The notes beneath the pieces were generated by a model. That model saw nothing but the letters and a program-made list of their open reading frames with translations, ran no database searches and had not been told where the DNA came from. From positions 744,001 through 808,000 of the forward strand of contig CAVZAF010000005.1 of NCBI GenBank assembly GCA_963773315.1: a stretch of 64,000 nt of DNA. The letters are read 5' to 3'. The position numbers and the translations under genes were made by a program. Source of the DNA: DATKAS01 sp963773315. Lineage in GTDB: Bacteria; Actinomycetota; Acidimicrobiia; Acidimicrobiales; DATKAS01. Shown here one piece after another: positions 35,347-44,423 of the stretch (position 1 is its first letter; each line of letters begins with the position of its first letter).

Positions 35347-36342
35347 ATGGCCGAGATCGCGCACCGCTTCGTCGACACCAACGGGATACGAATGCACATC
35401 GCCGAGACGGGGCCCGCGGACGGCCCGCTCGTCGTGCTCTGCCACGGCTTCCCCGAGAGCTGGTACTCGTGGCGACACCAGCTCAACGCACTCGGCGATG
35501 CGGGCTACCACGTCGTCGCGCCCGACCAACGCGGCTACGGCCAGACCGATGCGCCAGAGGCGATCGACCAGTACACGCAGCTGCACCTCGTCGGCGACAT
35601 CATCGGTCTGCTCGACGCGCTCGACGCTCCCACCGCGGTGATCGCGGGCCACGACTGGGGCGCACCCGTCGCCTGGAACACCGCGCTCTGGCGACCCGAC
35701 CGCATCAGCGCGGTGATCGGGCTCTCGGTGCCGTTCGGCGCGCGGGCACCGATGCGGCCGACGCAGCTGCTCGACATGGCCTTCGGCGAGACCTTCATGT
35801 ACATCCTGTACTTCCAGGAGCCCGGGGTGGCCGAGGCCGACCTCGAGAAGGACGTGCACAAGACGATCCGCGGCTTCATGTACGTCGCGTCGGGCGACAT
35901 CGATCCCAGCGAGATCACGTGGGGACAACGCGGCCGCGACGCGACGATGTCCGACCACTTCGTCGACCCCGCGGTGCTGCCGTCGTGGCTCACCGACACG
36001 GATGTCGACTTCTACACGGGCGAGTTCGAGCGCGCCGGCTTCCGTGGCGGCCTCAACTGGTACCGCAACATCGACCGCACATGGGAGCTGACCGCGGCGT
36101 GGGCAGGAGCAGTCGTCACGCCGCCGGCCCTCTTCATCGCCGGTGACCGTGACGGCGTCATCGCGATGAACCCAGCCGCGGTCGAGCAGCTCTCGACCGT
36201 CGTGCCGAACCTGCGCCGCACCGTCATGCTCGACGGATGCGGCCACTGGACCCAGCAGGAGCGGCCGAACGAGGTGAACGCCGCGATGCTCGAGTTCCTG
36301 TCATCCCTCCCCCCAGCCCCCCCAGCGTTCTCGCGCGCATAA
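35347..36342 (+). CDS. alpha/beta-fold epoxide hydrolase
   Basis: 331 aa. Oxyanion motif HGFPESW (33-39), nucleophile Asp103 in GHDWGAP, catalytic His in CGHWTQQERP and an acidic residue in AGDRDGV: the soluble epoxide hydrolase/dehalogenase pattern, where the nucleophile is aspartate. A cap domain lies between about 130 and 230. It opens epoxides to diols. ATG at 35347 with TACCAT 6 nt upstream (35335-35340). The 37-bp gap to the divergent AlkD-like gene holds both -10 elements. Confidence 0.92.
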   Translation: MAEIAHRFVDTNGIRMHIAETGPADGPLVVLCHGFPESWYSWRHQLNALGDAGYHVVAPDQRGYGQTDAPEAIDQYTQLHLVGDIIGLLDALDAPTAVIAGHDWGAPVAWNTALWRPDRISAVIGLSVPFGARAPMRPTQLLDMAFGETFMYILYFQEPGVAEADLEKDVHKTIRGFMYVASGDIDPSEITWGQRGRDATMSDHFVDPAVLPSWLTDTDVDFYTGEFERAGFRGGLNWYRNIDRTWELTAAWAGAVVTPPALFIAGDRDGVIAMNPAAVEQLSTVVPNLRRTVMLDGCGHWTQQERPNEVNAAMLEFLSSLPPAPPAFSRA

Positions 36343-36352
36343 CCCGCCAGCG

Positions 36353-37201
36353 GTGGCCGGTTATCCGAACCGAAACGGAGTGACGGACTCCGCGTTGGTC
36401 CAGATCGACACGTGGCCGGGGTCGGCGCACGCAGCGGTCGTCGTGGGTCCCGAGGGTGTGCGCGACCTCCGCGGCGACGTCGACCTGCCGTTCGCGCTCG
36501 CCAGCGTCACGAAGCCGCTCGTGGCCTACGCGGTCCTGGTCGCGGTCGAGGAAGGCTCGCTCGATCTCGACGCGCGGCTGGACGTCGAGGTCGGCACGTC
36601 GCTGCGGCATCTGCTCGCGCACGCCTCGGGCATGGCTCCCGACGAGCGGACGCTCGTCGCACCACCCGCGACGCGGCGCATCTACTCGAATGCGGGCTTC
36701 GAAGTCGTCGGCGACCTTCTTGCGGAGGCGACGGGCATGACCACGGCGGAGTACCTCCGCGAAGGAGTGCTCGGGCCGCTCGCGATGGACGCGACGACCC
36801 TCGACGGCTCGCCGGCGTCGGATGCGGTCTCGAGCGCCCGCGACCTCGCCCACTTCGCGACCGAGCTGCTCACACCGACGCTGATCGCGGCGACGACGCT
36901 CGACGATGCGACCACCGTGCAGCTCCCCGGGCTCGACGGTGTCCTTCCAGGCTTCGGACGCCAGAGCCCGAACGACTGGGGTCTCGGCTTCGAGCTGCGC
37001 GACGCCAAGCGACCTCATTGGACCGCGCTCGCCGGGTCACCGAAGACGTTCGGCCACTTCGGTCGTTCAGGCACCTTCCTCTGGATCGATCCGGACGCGC
37101 GCGTCGGCTGCGTCTACCTCGGAGATGCGGACTTCGGGCCGTGGGCGATCGACGCGTGGCCGGCGTTCAACGATGCGGTTCTGGAAGCGGCGGCGCGCTG
37201 A
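36353..37201 (+). CDS. beta-lactamase-fold serine hydrolase
   Basis: 282 aa from a GTG at 36353; a GTG at 36380 is an alternative. SxxK is S51-V-T-K54 in ALASVTKPL and the tyrosine motif is YSN in RRIYSNAGFEVVGDLL, as in class C beta-lactamase/EstB-like esterases. HFGRSGTFLWIDP is the third box (HxG in place of KTG). No signal peptide, so it is probably a cytoplasmic esterase rather than a drug-resistance enzyme. Its 3' end overlaps the convergent PhyH gene by 35 bp. Confidence 0.86.
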   Translation: MAGYPNRNGVTDSALVQIDTWPGSAHAAVVVGPEGVRDLRGDVDLPFALASVTKPLVAYAVLVAVEEGSLDLDARLDVEVGTSLRHLLAHASGMAPDERTLVAPPATRRIYSNAGFEVVGDLLAEATGMTTAEYLREGVLGPLAMDATTLDGSPASDAVSSARDLAHFATELLTPTLIAATTLDDATTVQLPGLDGVLPGFGRQSPNDWGLGFELRDAKRPHWTALAGSPKTFGHFGRSGTFLWIDPDARVGCVYLGDADFGPWAIDAWPAFNDAVLEAAAR

Positions 37202-38012
37202 CCGGCTCGCCGTCGCGCAGGACGACGTACTGACGACCTGGATCGTCCTGCCTGCCTTCATCCGCGGCACCCGGTCCGCTCACCGCAGCCCCGTCGGGCG
37301 CGAACTGCACGATGTAGGCCTTGCGCACCGCGCCGCTCGTGTTCGGTCCCGTGAGGTGCGGCGTGAGCGACGAGAACACGACGATGTCGCCCGCGCTCGC
37401 CGGGACCGCGACGGCACCAGCAGGCTGGTCGAGGCACTCCCATCCGTAGTCGGTCATCCAGTGCTCGAGCGTGCCGAGCCGGTGCAGCCCCGGGATCACC
37501 CACGGGCAGCCGTTCTCGACGGTCGCGTCCGTGAGCGCGACCCAACACGTGAGGTACTGCTGCGGCTCGATGAAGGTGTACCCGTTGTCCTGGTGCCATG
37601 GGAACGAACGCGGCTTCTCGGGCTCCTTGTAGACCGCCTGCTCCCAGTAGAGACGCACATTGGGCCCAATGATGTCGCGCGCCAACCCGGTGAAGACCGG
37701 GTTCGCAACCCAGTCGCGCAGGAACGCGGACCGAAGCACGAGGTGGGTCGAGAAGACGAGGTTGCCTGCCTCCGCGATGAACAGCTTCTCGTTGTCACGC
37801 GTGCGGAGGAACTCGACGCTGCGTCGATGGATCGGGTCGATCTCGGCGACGACGCGCGCGACGTCGTCGGGGTCGAACGCCGACTCGAGGAGGAAGAACC
37901 CCTCCTCGTCGAACGCGTGCATCTGCGCCTCGGTGATGAACGACAGCGGGCCCTCGTGATCCGACCACTCGAAGTAGGTGTTGCGAGGATGCCGCGTGGG
38001 GATCGTCGTCAC
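37167..38012 (-). CDS. phytanoyl-CoA dioxygenase (PhyH)-family oxygenase
   Basis: 281 aa. HQD (140-142 in WHQDNGYTF) and a distal His in SSLTPHLTGPNTS give the Fe(II) triad; ARDIIGPNVRLYWEQAVYKEP and ENGCPWVIPGLHR are typical of PhyH. The last 35 residues are low-complexity. GTG at 38012 with TACCCT 7 nt upstream (38020-38025). Only distantly similar to the PhyH protein at 23062. Confidence 0.88.
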   Translation of the reverse strand: MTTIPTRHPRNTYFEWSDHEGPLSFITEAQMHAFDEEGFFLLESAFDPDDVARVVAEIDPIHRRSVEFLRTRDNEKLFIAEAGNLVFSTHLVLRSAFLRDWVANPVFTGLARDIIGPNVRLYWEQAVYKEPEKPRSFPWHQDNGYTFIEPQQYLTCWVALTDATVENGCPWVIPGLHRLGTLEHWMTDYGWECLDQPAGAVAVPASAGDIVVFSSLTPHLTGPNTSGAVRKAYIVQFAPDGAAVSGPGAADEGRQDDPGRQYVVLRDGEPVSAPPLPEPHR

Positions 38013-38030
38013 GCCCGCAAGGGTATGGCG

Positions 38031-39182
38031 TCAGCGGACGAGGCGGAAGAACGAACGGACGTCGTCGACGAACAGCTCGGGCTCCTCCATCGCGGCAAAG
38101 TGACCGCCTCGCGGCATCTCGGTCCACCGGACGATGTTGAAGGCCGCCTCCGCCCACGCGCGCGGCGGACGGTAGAGCTCTTTGGGGAAGATGGCCGCTC
38201 CCGTGGGGACCTCGACGTACTCGGGCGCAGGTCCGAACCGGCGCGACCGCTGTGACTCGCAGTAGAGACGCACCGACGACGCGATCGTGTTCGTCACCCA
38301 GTACGCGGTGATGTTCGTGAGGAGCTGATCCTTCGTGAAGCTCGACTCGACGTCCCCATCGCAGTCGCTCCATGTGCGGAACTTCTCGACGATCCAGCCC
38401 GCGAGCCCCGCCGGTGAGTCGGTGAGGCCGTAGCCGAGCGTCTGTGGCTTCGTGCCCTGGATGGCCTGGTATCCGGTCTCTTCCTCGCGGAAGTGGTTCA
38501 TGTCAGCGAGCGCGGCGAGCTCGGTCTCGGACAGCCCCTCCATCGGGTTCACGCCTTCGGCCGTGGGCGGACCAGCCACGAGCATGTTCAGGTGGAGGCC
38601 GATCGCGTGCTCGGGATCGACGATCCCGGTCAGCGTCGTCGCGATCGCCCCCCAGTCGCCGCCCTGCGCGCCATAGCGCTCGTAGCCGAGCTCGGCCATG
38701 AGCTCGGCGTTCGTCTCGGCGACGCGCCGGATGTCCCAACCCTGTTGGTGCGTGGGCCCGGACCACCCGTAACCGGGCATCGACGGGCACACGACGTGGA
38801 ATGCGTCGGCCGCGTCGCCACCGTGCGCCGGCGGGTCGGTGAGCGGCCCGAGGATGTCGAGGAACTCGACGATCGACCCGGGCCATCCGTGCGTGACGAT
38901 CAACGGGAGCGCGTCGGGATGCGGCGATCGAGCGTGGATGAAGTGCAAGTGCTCACCGTCGATCTCGGTCTCGAACTGCGGCCACTCGTTGAGACGTGCT
39001 TCGGCCGCGCGCCAGTCGAACTCGTGCTCCCAGTACGCGCAGAGCTCTTGGAGATAGGTGAGCTCGGTGCCGTAGTCCCATCGGGCGTCGTCGAGCTGCG
39101 CGGGCCATCGCGTGCGCGAAAGCCGGTCTCGCAGGTCGTCGAGGACGGCATCAGGTACGTCGATGCGGAAGGGCGAAACCAT
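38031..39182 (-). CDS. EPHX1-type (N-terminal EHN domain) epoxide hydrolase
   Basis: 383 aa from the ATG at 39182, where homologues begin (PFRIDVPDAVLDDLRDRL); an in-frame GTG at 39200 would add six residues. The EHN domain covers about 1-105, then oxyanion HGWPGS (98-103), nucleophile Asp176 in GGDWGA and a final His in GGHFAAMEEPE. This is the microsomal/juvenile-hormone-type epoxide hydrolase layout, distinct from the one at 35347. Divergent from the MFS gene at 39218 with only about 35 bp between. Confidence 0.92.
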   Translation of the reverse strand: MVSPFRIDVPDAVLDDLRDRLSRTRWPAQLDDARWDYGTELTYLQELCAYWEHEFDWRAAEARLNEWPQFETEIDGEHLHFIHARSPHPDALPLIVTHGWPGSIVEFLDILGPLTDPPAHGGDAADAFHVVCPSMPGYGWSGPTHQQGWDIRRVAETNAELMAELGYERYGAQGGDWGAIATTLTGIVDPEHAIGLHLNMLVAGPPTAEGVNPMEGLSETELAALADMNHFREEETGYQAIQGTKPQTLGYGLTDSPAGLAGWIVEKFRTWSDCDGDVESSFTKDQLLTNITAYWVTNTIASSVRLYCESQRSRRFGPAPEYVEVPTGAAIFPKELYRPPRAWAEAAFNIVRWTEMPRGGHFAAMEEPELFVDDVRSFFRLVR

Positions 39183-39217
39183 GGGGCGATCGTTGCACAC
39201 GCCACTAGCGTGAGCAG

Positions 39218-40435
39218 ATGGCCAGGGTCGACTCGCGCGCCACCGCGCGCGCCCGCGCGGGCGGGGTCAGAGCCTGGCTTCCGTCTACGTCGCCACCTTC
39301 GTCATCGCCGCGGGCAACGGGGTCGTGTTCCCACTTCTCGCCGACCTGCAAGACGAGCACGGGTTGCCCACGTACGGCCTCGGCATCATCTCAGGCGTCT
39401 CGTTCATCGCCTCGCTGATCGGAATGCTCGTGCTGTCGGGCCAAGCCGACCGCGGCCGAGCGAAGCTCCTCATGGTCAGTGGCCTCGGGCTCAGCGTCGT
39501 GTCGATGGTGCTCTTCGCGCTCTCGAACGAGCTGTGGCAGTTCACCTTCGCGCGGGCGCTGTCGGGCTTGGCCTTCGGGTGCTTCGCGCCGGCGACGCGC
39601 TCGATCGTCGCCCGCCTCGATGCGGACAACGTCGGGCGAAACCTCGGACGCCTCGCCAGCACCGAGCTGGGCGGGTTCATCACGGGCCCCGTCATCGGCG
39701 CCACGTTCGCGAGCGCGTTCAACCTCGATGCGCCCTTCTGGGTGCTCGCGGTGGTCGTGGCGATCGTGCTCGCCGCCGTCGCGCGGCGGCCCTTCCCAAC
39801 CGATGTCGATGGGCCCGCGGGCGCGGCGAACGACGCGACCTCGAGCGGGATCGCGCTCGACCTGCTGCGCTACCGCGAAGTGGTCGTCGCGACGCTCCTC
39901 GCACTCGCACTCATCCTCCCGGTCGGGATCTACGACTCGCTCTGGTCGCGTTACCTGCAAGACCGCGGAGCTAGCACGCTCTTCATCGGGATCACGCTGA
40001 CGATGTACGGCGTGCCGTTCATCGCGCTGGCGTCACGGGGCGGCCGCCTTGCTGACCGCACAGGCCCGTTTCACGCGGCGTTCGTCTGCCTCGTGCTCGT
40101 CGCCCCGCTGATCGCGCTCTACGGCGTGATCACGATCCCGATCGTGATCGTCTCGATCGCGTTCGTCGAGGCAGTCGTCCAAGCAGTCGCTGTGCCCGCG
40201 TCCCAGGCGGCGATGGCGATGGCGTGCCCGCCACAGCGCCTCGCAGCGGGCCAAGGCCTCGCCGGCGCCGCCGGCCAGGCAGGAGCGGGCGTCGTCGCGT
40301 TGCTCGCCGCGCCGGTGTACGAGAGCGCGGGGCCGGGCTTCCTGTTCGCCGCCGCTGCGGTCGCTCACGCTCGCCCTGGGAGGCGTCGCCTGGCACCTCC
40401 ACAAGGGGGGCGCCACGGCGACGAACAGTCGTTAG
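39218..40435 (+). CDS. MFS transporter, frame broken twice as sequenced
   Basis: ATG at 39218 with TAGCGT 6 nt upstream (39206-39211) supports this start. One base appears missing in the GGGG run at 39263-39266: only then does the N-terminus join LASVYVATFVIAAGNGVVFP, the first membrane helix. A second break near 40366-40369 (one extra base, or two missing) must be corrected for the end to read LTLALGGVAWHLHKGG and stop at 40435. The two errors cancel: 1218 nt = 406 codons, a normal 405-aa exporter. In between, 12-helix MFS features are clear (SGQADRGRAKLL, GLAFGCFAPATRS, YGVPFIALASRGGRLADRTG). Substrate unknown. Confidence 0.82.
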
Positions 40436-40445
40436 ACTGTCTAAC
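40431..40445. promoter_or_regulatory. GTTAGAC-T-GTCTAAC operator-like palindrome
   Basis: Perfect 7-bp arms around one base. It overlaps the corrected stop of the first MFS gene and ends 5 bp before the ATG of the second. Short-spacer palindromes of this type are typical TetR- or MarR-family operators in front of exporters. No such regulator gene is adjacent, so the binding protein would act in trans. Confidence 0.55.
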
Positions 40446-40450
40446 CAGAG

Positions 40451-41734
40451 ATGCGCAGCCGATTTCGCCTCAAGTTCAACTCGACGTTCGGAGCCGTTCA
40501 CTCGAGTCGCAACTTCCGCATCTACCTGATCGGCCAGTCGATCTCCCTGTGCGGCACGTGGATGCAGACAGTTGCGCAGGCCTGGCTGGTCCTGAAGATC
40601 ACCGGCAGCGGCACCGCCCTCGGCTTCGTAGTGGCTCTGCAGTTCTTGCCGGTCTTGCTCTTCGGCGCCTTCGGTGGCGTGATCGCCGACCGCATGCCGA
40701 AACGCCGCTTGCTGCTGTGCACCCAGGTCTCGTTCGGCGTGCTGGCGCTCCTCCTCGGCATCCTCACTGCGACCGATGTGGTGACGTTGTGGATGGTCTA
40801 CACGGTCGCGTTCTGCTTCGGCTGCGTGACCGCGCTCGACAACCCCGCTCGCCAGACGTTCGTGCTCGAGATGGTCGGCCGCGAGCACCTGCCGAATGCC
40901 GTCACGCTCAACACCGTCAACATCAACATGGCGAGGGTCATCGGCCCCGCGCTCGCCGGCCTGATCATCGCCGTCATCGGCATCGCGCCGTGCTTCTTCC
41001 TGAACGCCGCGTCGTACATCGCCGTGATCATCGCTCTCCTGATGATGAACAAGAGCGAGCTGAGCGCACTGCCGGCGCAGGCCCGGGCGAAGGGCCAGCT
41101 CCGAGACGGCTTCCGCTATGTGTGGTCCACGCCGAGGTTGCGCATCCCGCTCATCATGATGGCGGTCGTGGGAACGCTCGCGTATGAGTTCCAGGTGATC
41201 TTGCCGCTGGTCGCGAAGTACACGTTCGGCGGCGACGCTGCGACCTACGGGATCATGACCGGAGCGATGGGCGTCGGCGCAGTGATAGGCGGGCTCTTCA
41301 CCGCGTCACGACAACGTACGGGCGACGGCCCTCTCGTCAAGGCCACGCTCGTCTTCGGCGCCCTGATCATCGCGGCAGCGGCAATGCCGAGCCTCCCGCT
41401 GATGATCGTCCTGCTCGTCGGCGTCGGTGCGGGCAGCGTGACCTTCCTTGCTCGCGCCAACTCCACCATGCAGTTGCGGGCGGACCCAGCGTTCCAAGGG
41501 AGGGTGATGGCCTTGTGGGCGGTGGCCTTCATAGGCACCACCCCGATCGGCGGCCCGATCATCGGTTGGATCGGGCAGAACATCGGCCCCCGCTGGGGGA
41601 TGGTGGTCGGCGGCATCGCGACGCTGTTCGCCGGCGTGTGGGGTTGGTACGCGCTCGGCCTGCGGTCGGCACGCGCGTCGAAGACGACGACGCTCGTCGC
41701 GGCGGCGCAAGCGGCCGAGCTGCCCGCCGGTTGA
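40451..41734 (+). CDS. MFS transporter (EntS/DHA3-like)
   Basis: 427 aa, about 12 membrane segments. FRIYLIGQSISLCGTWMQ, GGVIADRMPKRRLL and ALDNPARQTFVLEMVG are DHA3/EntS signatures, and the end has WGWYALGLRSARASKT. Likely a multidrug or siderophore exporter; substrate not determinable. Its ATG is 5 bp after the palindrome at 40431-40445. Confidence 0.9.
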   Translation: MRSRFRLKFNSTFGAVHSSRNFRIYLIGQSISLCGTWMQTVAQAWLVLKITGSGTALGFVVALQFLPVLLFGAFGGVIADRMPKRRLLLCTQVSFGVLALLLGILTATDVVTLWMVYTVAFCFGCVTALDNPARQTFVLEMVGREHLPNAVTLNTVNINMARVIGPALAGLIIAVIGIAPCFFLNAASYIAVIIALLMMNKSELSALPAQARAKGQLRDGFRYVWSTPRLRIPLIMMAVVGTLAYEFQVILPLVAKYTFGGDAATYGIMTGAMGVGAVIGGLFTASRQRTGDGPLVKATLVFGALIIAAAAMPSLPLMIVLLVGVGAGSVTFLARANSTMQLRADPAFQGRVMALWAVAFIGTTPIGGPIIGWIGQNIGPRWGMVVGGIATLFAGVWGWYALGLRSARASKTTTLVAAAQAAELPAG

Positions 41735-41753
41735 GCCGCGCCGACGGTCTCGG

Positions 41754-43154
41754 TCAGGCGCTGATCGCGGGCCGCCGATCAGCCCACGGCATCGCCTGCT
41801 CGAGCTGCGCCGCCACGCGAAGGAGCAGGTCCTCGCGGCCGTAGGCCCCGACGAGCTGCACACCGACGGGAAGGCCGGCCTCGCTCACGTGCAGCGGCAG
41901 TGAGACCGCAGGCTGACCCGCGAAGTTCCACGGCATCGTGAACGGACCGAGGTCGATCGCGAGCCCCGAGCCGAGCTCGGGCGGCAACATCGGCAGCGTC
42001 GGAGTGAGGAGGATGTCGTTTCCCTCCGCCCACCAGCTCGCGGCCTGTCGGGACCATCGCTGCGCGAGCTCGACGAGCGCGATGAAGTCCGGTGATCCGA
42101 GCGAACGACCGATCGTCGCGAGGAACCATGTGGTCGGCTCGACATCGGCCTCGGTGATCGCGACGCCGTAGCGCTCGCCCCACCGATCCAGGTCACGTGC
42201 CACGACCGTGCCGAAGATGCCGGCCGCGGCGGGGGGAAGGGCGTCGAGCTCGGGGAACGGCGCGACCTCTACGTCGTGTCCCAACGACTCGAGCGCGGCC
42301 ACCGTGCGCTCGACCGCGTTGACGCACTCGGGGTCGGGCGCGTCGCCGCCCGGCATCGCCGTACGCCACCCGATGCGCAAGCGGCCGGGATCGGCACCGA
42401 TCTCGTCGGCGAACGGTCGGCTCGGCGGCGGCGCCGTGTAGGGATCACCGGGCATCGCGCCGGCAGTGCAATCGAGGATTGCGGCGCAGTCGCGCACGGT
42501 CCGCGTCACGACGTGCTCGTGGGTGAGCATCGCCCAGTACTCGCCGAACGTCGGGCCAAGCGACGTGCGGGCGCGGCTCGGCTTCAGCCCGACGAGGCCA
42601 CAGGCGCTCGCGGGCACCCGGATCGAGCCGCCCATGTCGTTCGCGTGCGCGGCGGGGACCATGCCGGAGGCGACCGCAGCCGCGGAGCCGCCGCTCGAGC
42701 CGCCGGTGGACCGAGCCAGGTCCCACGGATTGTGCGTCGGGCCGTACGCGACCGGCTCGGTGAGGAAGGACGCGGCGAGCTCAGGGAGGTTCGTCTTCCC
42801 GACGAAGAGGAAGCCCGCCGCCCGCAGCTTCGCGGCGAAGTAGCTGTCGACCTCCTCGGTGTGCTCTCTCGCCTTGAGGAATGCCATGCCGCAGTGGAAG
42901 GGATCACCCGCCGTGTGCGCGACGGCGTCCTTCATCAGGAACGGGACGCCCCGAAACGGGCCGTCGGGCAGGGCGCCCGACTCCGCAGCGGCACGGGCCT
43001 TGTCGTACATCCGGTGGATCACCGCGTTCAGGTAGGGGTCGAGGCGCTCGATGCGAGCGATCGCGGCGTCCACCAGCTCGAGGGGCGACACCTCCTTCGA
43101 GCGCACCAGCTCGGCCTGCCCGACAGCGTCGATCCACCCCAAGTCGTCGATCAC
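41754..43154 (-). CDS. amidase-signature family hydrolase
   Basis: 466 aa from a GTG at 43154, with TACTCT 6 nt upstream (43161-43166); the much longer open frame above it runs antisense through the next gene and is spurious. The Ser-cisSer-Lys triad is visible: Lys75 in LMKDAVAH, the GGSSGGSAAA segment (151-160) with the cis-serine, and Ser177 in DMGGSIR. It hydrolyses an unknown amide, by family a fatty-acid, aryl or amino-acid amide. Confidence 0.92.
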   Translation of the reverse strand: MIDDLGWIDAVGQAELVRSKEVSPLELVDAAIARIERLDPYLNAVIHRMYDKARAAAESGALPDGPFRGVPFLMKDAVAHTAGDPFHCGMAFLKAREHTEEVDSYFAAKLRAAGFLFVGKTNLPELAASFLTEPVAYGPTHNPWDLARSTGGSSGGSAAAVASGMVPAAHANDMGGSIRVPASACGLVGLKPSRARTSLGPTFGEYWAMLTHEHVVTRTVRDCAAILDCTAGAMPGDPYTAPPPSRPFADEIGADPGRLRIGWRTAMPGGDAPDPECVNAVERTVAALESLGHDVEVAPFPELDALPPAAAGIFGTVVARDLDRWGERYGVAITEADVEPTTWFLATIGRSLGSPDFIALVELAQRWSRQAASWWAEGNDILLTPTLPMLPPELGSGLAIDLGPFTMPWNFAGQPAVSLPLHVSEAGLPVGVQLVGAYGREDLLLRVAAQLEQAMPWADRRPAISA

Positions 43155-43178
43155 GGCCGGAGAGTATCTTCCGAGCGC

Positions 43179-44291
43179 ATGGGGATCGATCAGAGCAAGG
43201 TTGATGCACTGCTGGCCCGCGCCCGGCGTGAGGTGGACGAAGGGCTGCTGCCGTCCACACAAGTGGCGCTCGCGTACCAGGGCGAGCTGGTCGCGTTCGA
43301 GGCCTACGGCGACGCGGACCTCGACACGAGGTACCCGGCGTTCTCGGCCACGAAGGCGTTCGTCGCCTCGACGGTCTGGACGCTGATCGGCGAGGGACTC
43401 GTCGACCCGTCCAAGCTCGTCATCGAGTACATCCCAGAGTTCGCCCCGAACGGCAAGGACGTCATCACCGTCGAGCAGGTGATGCTCCACACGGCGGGCT
43501 TCCCCCACGCGCCACTCGGCGCCCCGGACTGGTGGACGCGCGAGGGTCGCGTGAAGCGCTTCGGCGAGTGGCGGCTCAATTGGGAGCCCGGCACACGCTA
43601 CGAGTACCACGCGACGTCCGCGCACTGGGTGCTCGCCGAGATCATCGACCGCGTGACCGGCAGCGACTTCTGCGACGAGCTCGAGCGGAGGGTCACCGGC
43701 CCGATCGGCTTGCCGCGTGTGCTCGGCATCGCCGAGGACAAGCAAGGCGACGTCGCCATGCTCGAGCCGGTCGGCGAGCTCGCCACGGCTGACGAGATCA
43801 AGGCGACCTTCGGCATCAGCGAGCTGCCCGTGACCGAGGTGACCGAAGACGCGCTGCTGGGTTTCAACAACCCCAAGGTGAAGGCGCTCGGAGTGCCGGG
43901 CGGTGGTGGTCTCATGCGCGCCGCCGACCTCGCGCTCTTCTACCAAGCCCTGCTGCACAACCCCGGAGGCGTGTGGAAGCCCGACGTCCTCGCGGACGTG
44001 ACGACCAACGTGCGCAACCGGCTGCCCGATCCGCTGACGAACACGCCCGCGAACCGCAGCCTTGGCCTGATCCTCGCCGGCGACGACGGCCGCTCGCACA
44101 TCCGAGGCATGGGCCGCACGGTCTCGCCGGGCACGTTCGGGCACAACGGCGCAGGCGGCCAGCTCGCGTGGGCCGATCCCGCGACCGGGCTGTCGTTCGG
44201 CTACTGCACGAACGGCCTCGACAAGAACGTCGTGCGAGAGCCGCGCCGCGGCACCGCCCTCAGCAGCCTCGCCGCGGTCTGCACCACCTAG
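43179..44291 (+). CDS. beta-lactamase-family serine hydrolase (EstB-like)
   Basis: 370 aa. SxxK is S56-A-T-K59 in FSATKAF, LHTAGFPHAP and YEYHATSAHWVLAEII give the tyrosine region, and FGHNGAGGQLAWADP (HxG) is the third box. The EstB/DAC-type fold without signal peptide suggests an esterase. ATG at 43179 with TATCTT 8 nt upstream; its -10 overlaps that of the divergent amidase gene. Confidence 0.87.
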   Translation: MGIDQSKVDALLARARREVDEGLLPSTQVALAYQGELVAFEAYGDADLDTRYPAFSATKAFVASTVWTLIGEGLVDPSKLVIEYIPEFAPNGKDVITVEQVMLHTAGFPHAPLGAPDWWTREGRVKRFGEWRLNWEPGTRYEYHATSAHWVLAEIIDRVTGSDFCDELERRVTGPIGLPRVLGIAEDKQGDVAMLEPVGELATADEIKATFGISELPVTEVTEDALLGFNNPKVKALGVPGGGGLMRAADLALFYQALLHNPGGVWKPDVLADVTTNVRNRLPDPLTNTPANRSLGLILAGDDGRSHIRGMGRTVSPGTFGHNGAGGQLAWADPATGLSFGYCTNGLDKNVVREPRRGTALSSLAAVCTT

Positions 44292-44303
44292 CGCTGGTTC
44301 TTT

Positions 44304-44339
44304 TGTCGATTCGCCGGCGTAGGAGCCGGCGAATCGACA
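44304..44339. terminator. 15-bp perfect hairpin between serine hydrolase and MMPL gene
   Basis: TGTCGATTCGCCGGC (44304-44318) and its exact complement (44325-44339) enclose a GTAGGA loop, 12 bp past the hydrolase stop. No U-tract follows on either strand, so it would work as a U-less terminator or an RNA end-protecting hairpin. The rest of the 132-bp gap holds only the -10 of the MMPL gene. Confidence 0.65.
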
Positions 44340-44423
44340 CGAAAACCGGCGGGTCAGAGCCGCGTGACCAAGATCGCACCCCCCGCGGGTCGGTCTTGGA
44401 GGTGCCGGGGATAGGGTCCCAAA

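Noticed and set aside
35347..44291. Antibiotic-resistance island (two beta-lactamase-fold proteins, three MFS pumps in the window)
   Set aside because: The serine hydrolases lack signal peptides and have EstB-like third boxes; the exporters are generic DHA3 types, so resistance is not supported.
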